From contig JAEMRJ010000051.1 in assembly GCA_016463365.1 (NCBI GenBank), forward strand, positions 1 to 14,782: a stretch of 14,782 nucleotides of DNA, read 5' to 3'. The position numbers were made by a program, and so were the translations under genes. Source of the DNA: Thermoleophilaceae bacterium. GTDB taxonomy: Bacteria > Actinomycetota > Thermoleophilia > Solirubrobacterales > JACPNS01. A model generated the notes under the pieces. That model searched no databases. It was not told the origin of the DNA and worked only from the letters and a program-made list of their open reading frames with translations. Positions 1 to 6,714 of the stretch are shown in pieces. Each line of letters opens with the position of its first letter. Position 1 is the first letter of the stretch.

Positions 1-2
1 TA

Positions 3-260
3 GCCCGCACAGCAGTGATCGCCGGAACGGCGACCCACGTCAGCAACAACGTCTCACGCCGTCAGGCCAACAAGTGGGCAGAGCAGGACGCCCAGCAGGC
101 CCCGCCGCCGCAGCAGTACCAGGAGCCGGCGCCCGTCGCCGCAGCTCCCGCACCGGCCGAAGACCCGATCGAGAAGCTCAAGGAGTACGCCCAGCTGCGC
201 GACCAGGGCATCCTCACTGAAGAAGAGTTCGCGGCCCAGAAGGCCAAGCTGCTCGGCTAA
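3..260 (+). CDS. SHOCT-domain protein, C-terminal part (5' end outside window)
   Basis: The frame is open from the left edge with no stop, so the gene begins upstream; a GTG at 15 is an internal codon rather than a convincing start. The visible 85 residues begin with a short Ala/Thr-rich stretch, followed by a basic Ser-Arg-Arg-Gln segment, a Pro/Ala/Gln-rich linker and a final helical hairpin of about 30 residues (EKLKEYAQLRDQGILTEEEF and the following AAQKAKLLG). This last part is a clear SHOCT domain, the short C-terminal domain found at the ends of many actinobacterial proteins. SHOCT has been linked to oligomerisation or nucleic-acid contacts, but its role is poorly defined, and the N-terminal domain that would name the protein lies outside the window. 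The TAA stop overlaps by four bases the stop of the convergent drug exporter. Confidence 0.8.
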   Translation, partial: ARTAVIAGTATHVSNNVSRRQANKWAEQDAQQAPPPQQYQEPAPVAAAPAPAEDPIEKLKEYAQLRDQGILTEEEFAAQKAKLLG

Positions 261-1894
261 ACAGCCGTCGCGGCTGGGGCGTCGGATTCGTCCGGCGCCC
301 CGAGCTCAACGCCTGGGATCTTCGGCAGTCGCTGAGCGATCAGCAGCCCCATCGCCGCAAGCAGCGCGGAGAGCAGGATCGACTCCTTGATCGCCTGGAT
401 CTGCGCGTCCTCGTAATACGCGATCAGCTTGTCTGTGTCTTCCTTCGGCAGGCCGCTGTCGGCGGCCGCCTGGTTGAGCTGGTCCTTGGTGACGATGTCG
501 ATTCCGTTGGCGGTCGCCTGCGCGACGGCAGCCTGAGAGTCTGCGCTCAGCGACGGATCGGCCTGCGCGGCGCTGTTGAAGCCCGAGCTCAGGCTGGCGA
601 TCATCATCGCGCCGATCAGCGCGACACCCAGCGAAGTGCCGATGTTCTGGGCAGTGCCCTGAAGGCCGCCGGCCTCGCCGCGTTCCGCGTCGCCGACCGA
701 GGACATGATCACGTTGCCCAGCTGGGATGCGACGAGTCCGAAGCCTGCGCCGAAGATCGCCATGCCGACAGCGAAGAGCGTGTCGTTGAGCTCCGGGTCG
801 ATCGTCGTGATCAGGATCAGCGAGCCGAGGATCACGAGGACCAGTCCGACGCTGACGATCTTCCGGGGTGAGAACTTGATCGCGAGCTTGGGACCCGAGA
901 ATGCAGCGATCAGCATCGCGATCGACATCGGTGCGAGTTTCAGGCCGGTCTCGAAGGCGTTCTTCAGCAGCACGTACTGCAGGTAGATCGGGATGATGAA
1001 GAACATCCCGCCGATCACTGTCTGCTGGGCGGTGAGCATTGCCAGGCCGTTGCGCAGTTGAAGCTTTTGCAGCAGGTCCGGGTGCACGAGAGGCACTCCG
1101 CCCTGCGCTATCAGTCGCCGCTCCCAGGCAAAGAATCCGCGCAAGAGGAATCCGCCGGCCGCAACCATGAACGGGACGACCGAGAAGCCGAACGGAGTGA
1201 TCTCCTTGCCGCCGATTTCCAATGCGCCCGTCGGTTGGACGAGCCCCCATTCGGCGGACTTCAGCGCTGCGAGCACAATCAGTCCGAAGCCGAGCGACGA
1301 GAGCGCCGTGCCGACGAGGTCGATCTTCTGTTTGACCGGCTTTTCGGTGTCGGCGATCGTCTTCATGAACATCACGATCACGATGCAGACGAGCGTCTCA
1401 GCTGCGAAGACAACGCGCCAGGTCCACTCCTCAGTGACGAATCCGCCGATCAATGGTCCGGCCGCCGCGCCTGCCGCCGCGATACCGCCGAGCGCGCCGA
1501 ATGCGGTCGCGCGATCACGGCCCGAGTAGTTGGTCGCCGTGAGCGAGATGATTGCCGGCATCACCAGCACGGCCCCGATGCCCTCGACGCCCGACCACCC
1601 GAACAGCAGCCAGTTCACGTTGGGGCTGAAGGCCGTGATCAACGACCCGAGGCCGTAGATCATCAGACCGATCCCGAAAATCTTCTTGCGACCGTAGATG
1701 TCACCCAGCTTGCCGCCGAGGAGCATGAACGAGCCCATCACCAGCGTGTACAGCGTGATCGCAAGCTGCACCATCGAGATCGAGGTGTCGAGGTCTTCGA
1801 CGACTGCCGACACGGACACATTCATCACGGTGGTGTCAAGCACCATGATGAACTGCGCCGCGCACATGATGATCAGGACGCGCCAGTGTTTCAT
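257..1894 (-). CDS. DHA2-family MFS drug exporter (EmrB/QacA type)
   Basis: A 545-residue inner-membrane proton-coupled antiporter expected to export drugs or other amphiphiles. The length and hydrophobic pattern fit the 14-helix DHA2 class rather than 12-helix MFS proteins. Helix 1 carries the motif D1 signature around residues 19-30 (LDTTVMNVSVSAV). Motif A, GKLGDIYGRKK, lies at 61-71 between helices 2 and 3. A Gly/Ala-rich helix-5 motif C at about 137-151 (GIAAAGAAAGPLIGG) is the antiporter signature. A long hydrophilic segment (about 445-500) precedes the last helix, as in QacA-like proteins. The ATG at 1894 is preceded by a TAGGAT hexamer seven bases upstream, suggesting a leaderless start. 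It lies 10 bases downstream of the sugar porter gene on the same strand, so co-transcription is also likely. The substrate cannot be read from sequence. Confidence 0.9.
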   Translation of the reverse strand: MKHWRVLIIMCAAQFIMVLDTTVMNVSVSAVVEDLDTSISMVQLAITLYTLVMGSFMLLGGKLGDIYGRKKIFGIGLMIYGLGSLITAFSPNVNWLLFGWSGVEGIGAVLVMPAIISLTATNYSGRDRATAFGALGGIAAAGAAAGPLIGGFVTEEWTWRVVFAAETLVCIVIVMFMKTIADTEKPVKQKIDLVGTALSSLGFGLIVLAALKSAEWGLVQPTGALEIGGKEITPFGFSVVPFMVAAGGFLLRGFFAWERRLIAQGGVPLVHPDLLQKLQLRNGLAMLTAQQTVIGGMFFIIPIYLQYVLLKNAFETGLKLAPMSIAMLIAAFSGPKLAIKFSPRKIVSVGLVLVILGSLILITTIDPELNDTLFAVGMAIFGAGFGLVASQLGNVIMSSVGDAERGEAGGLQGTAQNIGTSLGVALIGAMMIASLSSGFNSAAQADPSLSADSQAAVAQATANGIDIVTKDQLNQAAADSGLPKEDTDKLIAYYEDAQIQAIKESILLSALLAAMGLLIAQRLPKIPGVELGAPDESDAPAATAV

Positions 1895-1901
1895 GGGCGG
1901 G

Positions 1902-1907
1902 ATCCTA
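1902..1907 (-). promoter_or_regulatory. Putative leaderless -10 hexamer (TAGGAT) for the DHA2 exporter
   Basis: On the minus strand TAGGAT is followed by seven bases and then the ATG at 1894, so transcription would start at or next to the start codon. Its first three bases are also the TAG stop of the upstream sugar porter. No clear -35 is visible. The element would let the exporter be transcribed independently of the gene in front of it. It is inferred from motif and spacing only. Confidence 0.45.
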
Positions 1908-3281
1908 TGGCACTGACGGATGCCACATCTGCTCGATCTCCTCGAGCGAGCGGTCCTTTGTCTCGGGCACTCTCAGCCAGACGAAAAGCAGCGCACAGAC
2001 GCAGAGCGCGGCAAAGATCCAGAACGTCACGGATTCACCGAGATCGTCGACCATCGTGAGAAAGAACTGACTCACGAGCCAGGCGCTGAACCAGTTGACG
2101 GCCGTCGCGATCGAAACCATCCGGCCGCGCACCTCGCGCGGGTAGATCTCGTTGATGATCGTCCAGACGATCGGGCCCATCGAGAAGGCGAACGAGGCGA
2201 TGTACACGACAAGCGCAACGAGCGTGATCACTCCGGCGTCAGACGGCCCTTGACTGGAGGCGGCGCGCGATATGTCACCGAGGCTCTGGAAGGCGAACCC
2301 AACTGTGGTCAGACTGACGGCCATTCCGATCAGGCCCGCAATCAGCAGCGGCTTGCGTCCGAGCCGGTCGACAAAAAAGACGGCGATCAGCGTGGCGAGC
2401 ACGTTGACCGCGCCGATGGCCCACGTCGTCGCCGCCGTCTGCGAGGCGACCGTGGTGAACCCTGCGGCATCGAAAATCTTGTCGGCGTAGTAGATGATCG
2501 CGTTGATTCCGGTGATCTGCTGGAACAGCGCGAGGCCGACACCGATGATCAACGGTGTTCGCCAGCGCTTGGAAAATGCGACGGCCCAGCTTGCCTCGGT
2601 CTCGCCCGCGACGTCGGCCTGGAGCTCGGCGATCGTGGCGTCTGGCTCGGGGTCGCCGGCGACCTTGGCGAGCGCGTCGCGCGCCTCGTTCTTGCGGCCG
2701 ACCTTCAGATACCAGCGCGGCGAGTCGGGCAGCGGCAGAACGAGAACAACCAGTGCAATGCCGACGATCGCCGAAACGCCGAGCATAAGGCGCCAGTCTG
2801 CGGCGTTCATCAGCTCGTCCACGAGGTAGGCGAGGAAGATTCCGAAGGTGATGCCGAGCTGATAGCCGGAGATGAACATTCCGCGTAGGCGGGAAGGCGC
2901 CATCTCGGCTGCGTACAGCGGTGCGGCGACCGAAGCGACACCGACGGCGAAGCCGACGACCAGCCGGCCGACGACGAGCACGCCGGTACCCGGTGAGAAC
3001 GCCTCGATCAGAGCGCCGGTCGCAAACAGCGTTCCGGCGAAGAGCAGCGTGGGGCGGCGCCCGATCTTGTCGGCCATGACGCCCGCGACGAGCGCGCCGA
3101 CCAGAGCGCCCAGCGTCACCCAGCTGGTGATGATCTCGGTCGCGGTCGTGCCGACCTTGAAGTCTTTGCCGATGCCGAGCAGCGCGCCGGCGATCACGCC
3201 CTGGTCGTATCCGAAGAGGATTCCGGCTACCGCGATCACGGCACCGACGAGCACCATCCATTTTGTGATTCCACGTTGCAT
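1905..3281 (-). CDS. Sugar porter family MFS transporter (XylE/GalP/GLUT-like)
   Basis: A 458-residue, 12-helix proton/sugar symporter of the inner membrane. Family signatures appear in order: GYDQGVIAGALL in helix 1 (24-35), DKIGRRP after helix 2 (71-77), PLYAAEMAPSRLRG (121-134), QLGITFG in helix 5 (141-147), PDSPRWYL (185-192), the sugar-binding QQITGIN of helix 7 (254-260), DRLGRKP (305-311), GPIVWTIINEIYP in helix 10 (369-381) and the closing PETKDRSLEEIE (439-450). The spacing is normal for the family and nothing is missing. The sugar (glucose, xylose, arabinose, inositol or other) cannot be assigned. The ATG at 3281 is preceded by TAGGTT seven bases upstream and has no Shine-Dalgarno sequence, fitting a leaderless start. 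It is divergent from the flavoprotein gene and lies just upstream of the DHA2 exporter. No sugar-catabolic genes are nearby. Confidence 0.93.
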   Translation of the reverse strand: MQRGITKWMVLVGAVIAVAGILFGYDQGVIAGALLGIGKDFKVGTTATEIITSWVTLGALVGALVAGVMADKIGRRPTLLFAGTLFATGALIEAFSPGTGVLVVGRLVVGFAVGVASVAAPLYAAEMAPSRLRGMFISGYQLGITFGIFLAYLVDELMNAADWRLMLGVSAIVGIALVVLVLPLPDSPRWYLKVGRKNEARDALAKVAGDPEPDATIAELQADVAGETEASWAVAFSKRWRTPLIIGVGLALFQQITGINAIIYYADKIFDAAGFTTVASQTAATTWAIGAVNVLATLIAVFFVDRLGRKPLLIAGLIGMAVSLTTVGFAFQSLGDISRAASSQGPSDAGVITLVALVVYIASFAFSMGPIVWTIINEIYPREVRGRMVSIATAVNWFSAWLVSQFFLTMVDDLGESVTFWIFAALCVCALLFVWLRVPETKDRSLEEIEQMWHPSVP

Positions 3282-3288
3282 GGAGCAA

Positions 3289-3294
3289 AACCTA
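3289..3294 (-). promoter_or_regulatory. Putative leaderless -10 hexamer (TAGGTT) for the sugar porter
   Basis: On the minus strand TAGGTT lies seven bases before the ATG at 3281. No -35 resembling TTGACA is found at the usual distance. With a 17-bp spacer the -35 window (about 3312-3317) would coincide exactly with that of the divergent flavoprotein promoter, so the two may compete for polymerase or share a regulator. Confidence 0.45.
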
Positions 3295-3334
3295 TGGGTT
3301 GATTCGGATGCGTGCGCGGCGGTCCCGCTGTCAA

Positions 3335-3340
3335 TAGGAT
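3335..3340 (+). promoter_or_regulatory. Putative leaderless -10 hexamer (TAGGAT) for the flavoprotein gene
   Basis: TAGGAT is followed by exactly six bases and then the ATG at 3347, which places the expected transcription start on the A of the start codon. No Shine-Dalgarno sequence is present. The hexamer is identical to the one before the DHA2 exporter on the other strand. It is inferred from motif and spacing. Confidence 0.5.
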
Positions 3341-3346
3341 TACCTG

Positions 3347-4501
3347 ATGCGCATCCTCGTGCTTGGCGCCGGCTTCGGCGGCCTTGAACTCACCACGACG
3401 CTCGCCGAGGAGTTCGGCGGCGAGCTCGAGATCACCCTGATCGACAAGACTGAATCCTTCGTCTTCGGGTTCTCAAAGCTCGACGTGATGTACGGCCGCG
3501 TTGACGAAGACCACGTGAAGCACCGGTACGCGGATCTTGTGAAACCGGGCGTGACGTTCGTGAAGGCCGAGATCACAAAAATCGACGGCGCAGCCAAGCG
3601 TGTCGAGACGAGCGCCGGTGAATTCGAGGCGGACATTCTCGTTGTCGGCCTGGGCGCAGACCTTGACTGCAGCGTCACGCCAGGCCTCAATGTCGGTGTG
3701 AACGAGTTCTACACCGAGGCGGGCGCGTTCGCCCAGCGCGCGCGGATCGACGCGTTCGCCGGCGGTCGCGTCGTGATCGGCGTGATCTCTGCGCCGTTCA
3801 AGTGCCCGCCTGCACCCAGCGAGGCCGCGTTGCTGATGCACGATCACCTGAATCGAGCTGGCCTGCGGGAGCAGTCTTCGGTCTCACTCGTGATGCCCTT
3901 CGGGCGGCCGATCCCGCCGTCGCCCGACGCGTCGGCCGCGCTGATCGAGGCCTTCGGGAGACGCGACATCGGCTGGCACCCGAACACCGCAATCGTGAGC
4001 GTCGATGACGACCGGGGCATCGCGACGACGGATTCCGGGGAGGAGATCGCATACGACCTGTTCCTCGGCGTGCCGCATCACCGCGCGCCGAGAGTGGTGC
4101 TCGACTCTGACATTTCCAGCGACGGCTGGATTCCGGTCAGTCCGCTGACACTTGAGACGCCTTTCGACGGCATTTACGCCGTGGGCGATGTTGCCGCGGT
4201 CGGCACGCCGAAGGCAGGAGTGTTCGCAGAGGGTCAGGCAGCGGCAGCGGCCAGGCACATCGCGGCGCGCATCAGGGGTGAAGTCTCCGACGCCGGCTAT
4301 TACGGCCACGGAGTCTGTTATCTCGAGTTCGGCGAGAACGAGGTCGGCAAGGTCGACGTGACCTTCTTCGGCGAGTCCAAGACCGCGCAGCTGATCGGTC
4401 CGGCGGAGGGATTCGCCGCCGACAAACTCGAGTTCGGCACCAGCCGCGTGAAGCGCTGGTTCGGCAACGACTGGACCGCGGTCCAGAACTTTCCGGCCTG
4501 A
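3347..4501 (+). CDS. FAD-dependent pyridine-nucleotide-type oxidoreductase, SQR/FCSD-like
   Basis: A 384-residue flavoprotein with a two-dinucleotide-binding-domain fold. The FAD-binding GAGFGG (7-12) follows the first strand, and the second FAD motif GIYAVGDVA (275-283) sits where the family has it. Cys153 in an FKCPPAPSEA motif and Cys324 in HGVCYLEFGE correspond in context to the redox cysteine pair of sulfide:quinone oxidoreductases and the flavin subunit of flavocytochrome c sulfide dehydrogenase; a further Cys108 follows the first domain. There is no signal peptide or C-terminal hydrophobic helix, so it is probably cytoplasmic or peripherally membrane-bound. Sulfide or another thiol/persulfide donor passing electrons to quinone is a reasonable role, but type II NADH dehydrogenase-like or other functions in this superfamily remain possible. 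A TetR gene begins 26 bases downstream on the same strand. Confidence 0.8.
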   Translation: MRILVLGAGFGGLELTTTLAEEFGGELEITLIDKTESFVFGFSKLDVMYGRVDEDHVKHRYADLVKPGVTFVKAEITKIDGAAKRVETSAGEFEADILVVGLGADLDCSVTPGLNVGVNEFYTEAGAFAQRARIDAFAGGRVVIGVISAPFKCPPAPSEAALLMHDHLNRAGLREQSSVSLVMPFGRPIPPSPDASAALIEAFGRRDIGWHPNTAIVSVDDDRGIATTDSGEEIAYDLFLGVPHHRAPRVVLDSDISSDGWIPVSPLTLETPFDGIYAVGDVAAVGTPKAGVFAEGQAAAAARHIAARIRGEVSDAGYYGHGVCYLEFGENEVGKVDVTFFGESKTAQLIGPAEGFAADKLEFGTSRVKRWFGNDWTAVQNFPA

Positions 4502-4515
4502 TCCCGGGCGCCAAT

Positions 4516-4521
4516 TACTCT
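4516..4521 (+). promoter_or_regulatory. Putative leaderless -10 hexamer (TACTCT) for the TetR gene
   Basis: TACTCT is followed by six bases and then the ATG at 4528, the same spacing as before the flavoprotein gene. It lies in the 26-base gap after that gene. No ribosome-binding site is visible, which supports either leaderless initiation from this site or translation by read-through in the upstream message. Confidence 0.4.
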
Positions 4522-4527
4522 GGCCAC

Positions 4528-5187
4528 ATGCCCGAGCAGAAGGATTCAATTCGGCGCGGCCTCCCTCGCGGGCGCAATGCGCTCGATCGCGAAGCTGTCG
4601 CAGCTTCGCAGCAGGCGCGGCTGCTGGAGGCGATCTGCGAACTGACTGCTCGAGAGGGCTACGTCTCGATCACGGTCAACAAGCTGATCGCCCGGGCCGG
4701 CGTCGCCAAGCCGACCTTCTACGAGCACTTCGAGTCGAAGGAAGACTGCCTCTTCGTCTGGCTCGACCGCGCGGTCGAGCAGCTGATCGACGCGATCACC
4801 GCCGAGCTCGAACCCGGGGCCACGACCGAAGAGCGGATTCGCCACGGTGTGACCGCAGTGGTGGAATTCATGGCGGCCGATGAGGACCGCGCGCGGTCGA
4901 TGCTCGTCGAGTGCTTTGCGGCGGGCGGCAGCGTCCAGGTTCGGATCGACCAGGCGTATGAACAGCTCGCGCACTTCTACCAGGCACTTCGCGAGGAGTC
5001 GAGGATCGTGAATCCCGACGAGCCGCCGATGTCCATCGTGCGCGCCCGCGCGATCGTCGGTGCGATCAAAGACCCGCTCGCAGGAGTGCTGCGCGACGGT
5101 GACGTGGACGGCGTGCGCTCCATCTGCGACGAAGTCGTGGACGGCGTGACGCTGCTCGCGACAGGGCACCACGGCACAACTCACTGA
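4528..5187 (+). CDS. TetR/AcrR-family transcriptional regulator
   Basis: A 219-residue dimeric DNA-binding repressor. The N-terminal TetR helix-turn-helix domain spans about residues 28-75: a first helix with LLEAICELTAREGY, then SITVNKLIARAGVAKPTFYE with the family's recognition-helix pattern (TFYEHFESKEDCLF). The preceding basic Arg/Gly-rich segment and the LPRGRNALDRE stretch are a common extension in actinobacterial members. The C-terminal ligand-binding half is all-helical and not diagnostic, so the inducer is unknown. Candidate targets are its own neighbours: the co-directional flavoprotein gene, the divergent transporter pair, or the downstream lipase, which has an inverted repeat upstream. 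No shared operator could be matched among these sites by eye. Confidence 0.9.
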   Translation: MPEQKDSIRRGLPRGRNALDREAVAASQQARLLEAICELTAREGYVSITVNKLIARAGVAKPTFYEHFESKEDCLFVWLDRAVEQLIDAITAELEPGATTEERIRHGVTAVVEFMAADEDRARSMLVECFAAGGSVQVRIDQAYEQLAHFYQALREESRIVNPDEPPMSIVRARAIVGAIKDPLAGVLRDGDVDGVRSICDEVVDGVTLLATGHHGTTH

Positions 5188-5201
5188 GCGGTCGCCTGTC
5201 C

Positions 5202-5235
5202 GAGAGAGTTTCTCCACACTTTCTCTCAAAAACTC
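5202..5235. repeat. Overlapping inverted repeats upstream of the lipase promoter
   Basis: Two inverted repeats overlap here. GAGAGA at 5202-5207 pairs with TCTCTC at 5222-5227, and GAGTTT at 5206-5211 pairs with AAACTC at 5230-5235 with an 18-base spacer. The region sits between the TetR stop (5187) and the lipase -10 (5238), spanning the -35. It could be an operator, possibly for the adjacent TetR protein, or part of a weak terminator after the TetR gene. Neither is proven. Confidence 0.3.
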
Positions 5236-5237
5236 GT

Positions 5238-5243
5238 TATGCT
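5238..5243 (+). promoter_or_regulatory. Putative -10 hexamer (TATGCT) for the lipase
   Basis: TATGCT fits TANNNT and would give a transcript starting near 5250, leaving a leader of about 60 bases before the ATG at 5310. It is directly preceded by AAACTCGT and followed by GGTTC. The same flanks surround the -10 at 7284-7289, upstream of the 48-aa protein gene. No TTGACA-like -35 is seen. Confidence 0.5.
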
Positions 5244-5253
5244 GGTTCGGTCG

Positions 5254-5276
5254 ATGTGACCCAGGGGGGGTCACAT
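5254..5276 (+). promoter_or_regulatory. 5' leader hairpin containing a run of seven Gs (lipase mRNA)
   Basis: ATGTGACCC at 5254-5262 and GGGTCACAT at 5268-5276 form a perfect 9-bp stem around a five-base AGGGG loop. The G run (5264-5270) spans the loop and the start of the 3' arm. The stem begins about ten bases after the -10, so it would lie at or very near the 5' end of the RNA. It could protect the message from decay or act as a regulated leader. A similarly placed hairpin with a G7 run lies at 7301-7320. Confidence 0.5.
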
Positions 5277-5285
5277 GGAAACAAA

Positions 5286-5298
5286 CCTCTGGGGAGGG
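5286..5298 (+). promoter_or_regulatory. G-rich Shine-Dalgarno within a small hairpin (lipase)
   Basis: GGGGAGGG at 5291-5298 is the ribosome-binding site for the ATG at 5310, with a rather long spacing of about 11-12 bases. CCTC (5286-5289) can pair with GAGG (5294-5297) around a four-base loop, which would partly mask the site. This site favours the start at 5310 over an upstream in-frame GTG at 5256. Confidence 0.5.
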
Positions 5299-5309
5299 AA
5301 CTGGTCCAC

Positions 5310-6638
5310 ATGCGTTTTCGCAAGTCTTTCAAGCAGCTGCTTCTTGCGGCTGTCGTCGCATCTGTGGCGGCGCTGATGATTCCGAGCATGGCTGGCGCAG
5401 CTTCGGCCGACGATGCCTTCTACAAGTACACCGGCACGACGCCGCTCTCAGGCATCGCGCCGGGCACGCCGCTCAAGACCCGCAACATTCCGTACAGCAT
5501 TCTCGGGCTGGCGACGCCATTGCGCGCCACGCAGATCCTTTATCGCGCAACCGATGCGCAGGGTCGACCGTCGGTCAACGTCACCTCGGTGGTTCAGCCG
5601 GCATGTCTGCTGTGCCTCAATCGCGAGAAGGTCATTTCGTATCAGTCCTTCTACGACTCGCTGAACCCGAATGACCAGCCGTCCGTACAGATCGCCGGTG
5701 GACTCTCGCTGACGGGAATCATCCCGCAGATCGAAGTCGTGATGTTCGCCCCGTTCTTGCTCAAGGGCTACTCGATCGTGATCTCCGACACCCAGGGCCA
5801 GACTGCAAACTTCGCGGCCGGTCCAGAGTACGGAACCAACACGCTCGATTCGATCCGCGCTGCGATCAAGTCACCACAGGTGGATCTGTCAAGCAACGCC
5901 AAGGTCGCGATGATCGGCTACTCCGGTGGCGCGATCGCAACCGAGTGGGCCGCCGAACTCGCACCGACCTACGCGCCCGACCTGAACAAGAACCTGATCG
6001 GCGCAGCCTACGGCGGGGTCCTGGTGCACCCGGGCCACAACCTCTACTACGTCGAGGGAAGCTCGATCTGGGCCGGCGTCATGCCGATGGCGATCATCGG
6101 AGTCGCCCGTTCATACGGCATCGACCTGCAGCCCTATCTGAGCGAGAATGGCAGGGCGATCTACGAGAAGCTGAAGAATGCTTCGATCATCAACGTGCTC
6201 GGTCAGTACCCGGGACTCAAGTGGAGTGATCTCGCCAAGCCCGAGTACCCCAGGCCCGAGAACATCCCGGCGTATGTTGCGGCCGCGAACAAGGTGATCA
6301 TGGGAACTGGTGGCAACACCAGGCTTCCGATGCTCGTCGGCCAGGGCACCGGGGGCGAGCTCGAAGGCACCCCAGGCACCGGTACCTACGGCAAGGGCGA
6401 CGGCGTGATGATCGCCGGAGATGTGCGCTCCCTGCTGAAGAAGCACTGCGCCAACGGCGCCAAGGTCAAATACAACGAGTACGGCGGAAGCCACGTCACC
6501 AGCGCGCTGCAATGGCTTCCGCAGGCAATCGACTGGACCTTCGACCGCTTCAGTCTGCTTGGTCCGTACACGATCCCGAACAACTGCTCAAGCATCAAGC
6601 CCGGCAACTCGCTCGCGCCGCTTGTCGCAGCTCCGTAG
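5310..6638 (+). CDS. Secreted lipase, LIP (Candida antarctica lipase A-like) family
   Basis: A 442-residue exported alpha/beta hydrolase expected to hydrolyse lipid esters. Residues 1-30 are a Sec signal peptide: basic RFRKSFK, a hydrophobic core at about 10-25, and a probable cleavage after AGA (28-30) or ASA (31-33). The nucleophile is Ser205 in GYSGG. His395 in GGSHVTS fits the catalytic histidine, and Asp364 (KGDGV) or Asp371 (AGDVRS) the acid. The stretch before the acid, rich in Gly and Thr (about 343-363), is longer than the usual short turn at this place in the family. Four cysteines (99, 102, 380, 426) could form disulfides outside the cell. The start at 5310 is chosen because it alone gives a normal signal peptide and follows the G-rich ribosome-binding site. 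The gene appears monocistronic, with hairpins after the stop. Confidence 0.88.
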   Translation: MRFRKSFKQLLLAAVVASVAALMIPSMAGAASADDAFYKYTGTTPLSGIAPGTPLKTRNIPYSILGLATPLRATQILYRATDAQGRPSVNVTSVVQPACLLCLNREKVISYQSFYDSLNPNDQPSVQIAGGLSLTGIIPQIEVVMFAPFLLKGYSIVISDTQGQTANFAAGPEYGTNTLDSIRAAIKSPQVDLSSNAKVAMIGYSGGAIATEWAAELAPTYAPDLNKNLIGAAYGGVLVHPGHNLYYVEGSSIWAGVMPMAIIGVARSYGIDLQPYLSENGRAIYEKLKNASIINVLGQYPGLKWSDLAKPEYPRPENIPAYVAAANKVIMGTGGNTRLPMLVGQGTGGELEGTPGTGTYGKGDGVMIAGDVRSLLKKHCANGAKVKYNEYGGSHVTSALQWLPQAIDWTFDRFSLLGPYTIPNNCSSIKPGNSLAPLVAAP

Positions 6639-6654
6639 GGCAGATTCGCTCCGC

Positions 6655-6685
6655 GTCGCCCGGCCCCGATCTGGGGTCGGGCGAC
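6655..6685 (+). terminator. Strong GC hairpin after the lipase gene
   Basis: GTCGCCCGGCCCC (6655-6667) pairs with GGGGTCGGGCGAC (6673-6685) around a five-base loop, with one G-U wobble in 13 pairs. It starts 16 bases after the lipase stop and has no U tract, as is usual for GC-rich actinobacterial terminators. Confidence 0.6.
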
Positions 6686-6692
6686 CGCGAGT

Positions 6693-6714
6693 TGATCAGC
6701 CTTCGGGCTGATCA
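6693..6714. terminator. Perfect hairpin with TTCG loop between convergent genes
   Basis: TGATCAGCC (6693-6701) and GGCTGATCA (6706-6714) form a perfect 9-bp stem around a TTCG tetraloop. It lies between convergent genes and contains the last codons and stop of the minus-strand DUF2007 gene. It probably terminates the minus-strand transcript and backs up the lipase terminator. Read from the minus strand the loop is CGAA. Confidence 0.5.

Noticed and set aside
1058..2059. A 333-codon plus-strand open frame opposite the transporter pair
   Set aside because: Its Arg/Glu/Asp/His-rich translation is typical of the complement of hydrophobic coding sequence. It spans the end of one transporter gene and the start of the next.
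5264..5298. G-quadruplex in the lipase leader
   Set aside because: The G runs could formally form one, but the G7 run lies in a perfect 9-bp hairpin and the other leader lacks four matching runs, so the hairpin is the simpler reading.
5256..5309. Longer N-terminus of the lipase from a GTG at 5256
   Set aside because: It would put 18 polar residues before the signal peptide and start inside the leader hairpin, with no ribosome-binding site. The ATG at 5310 has both.
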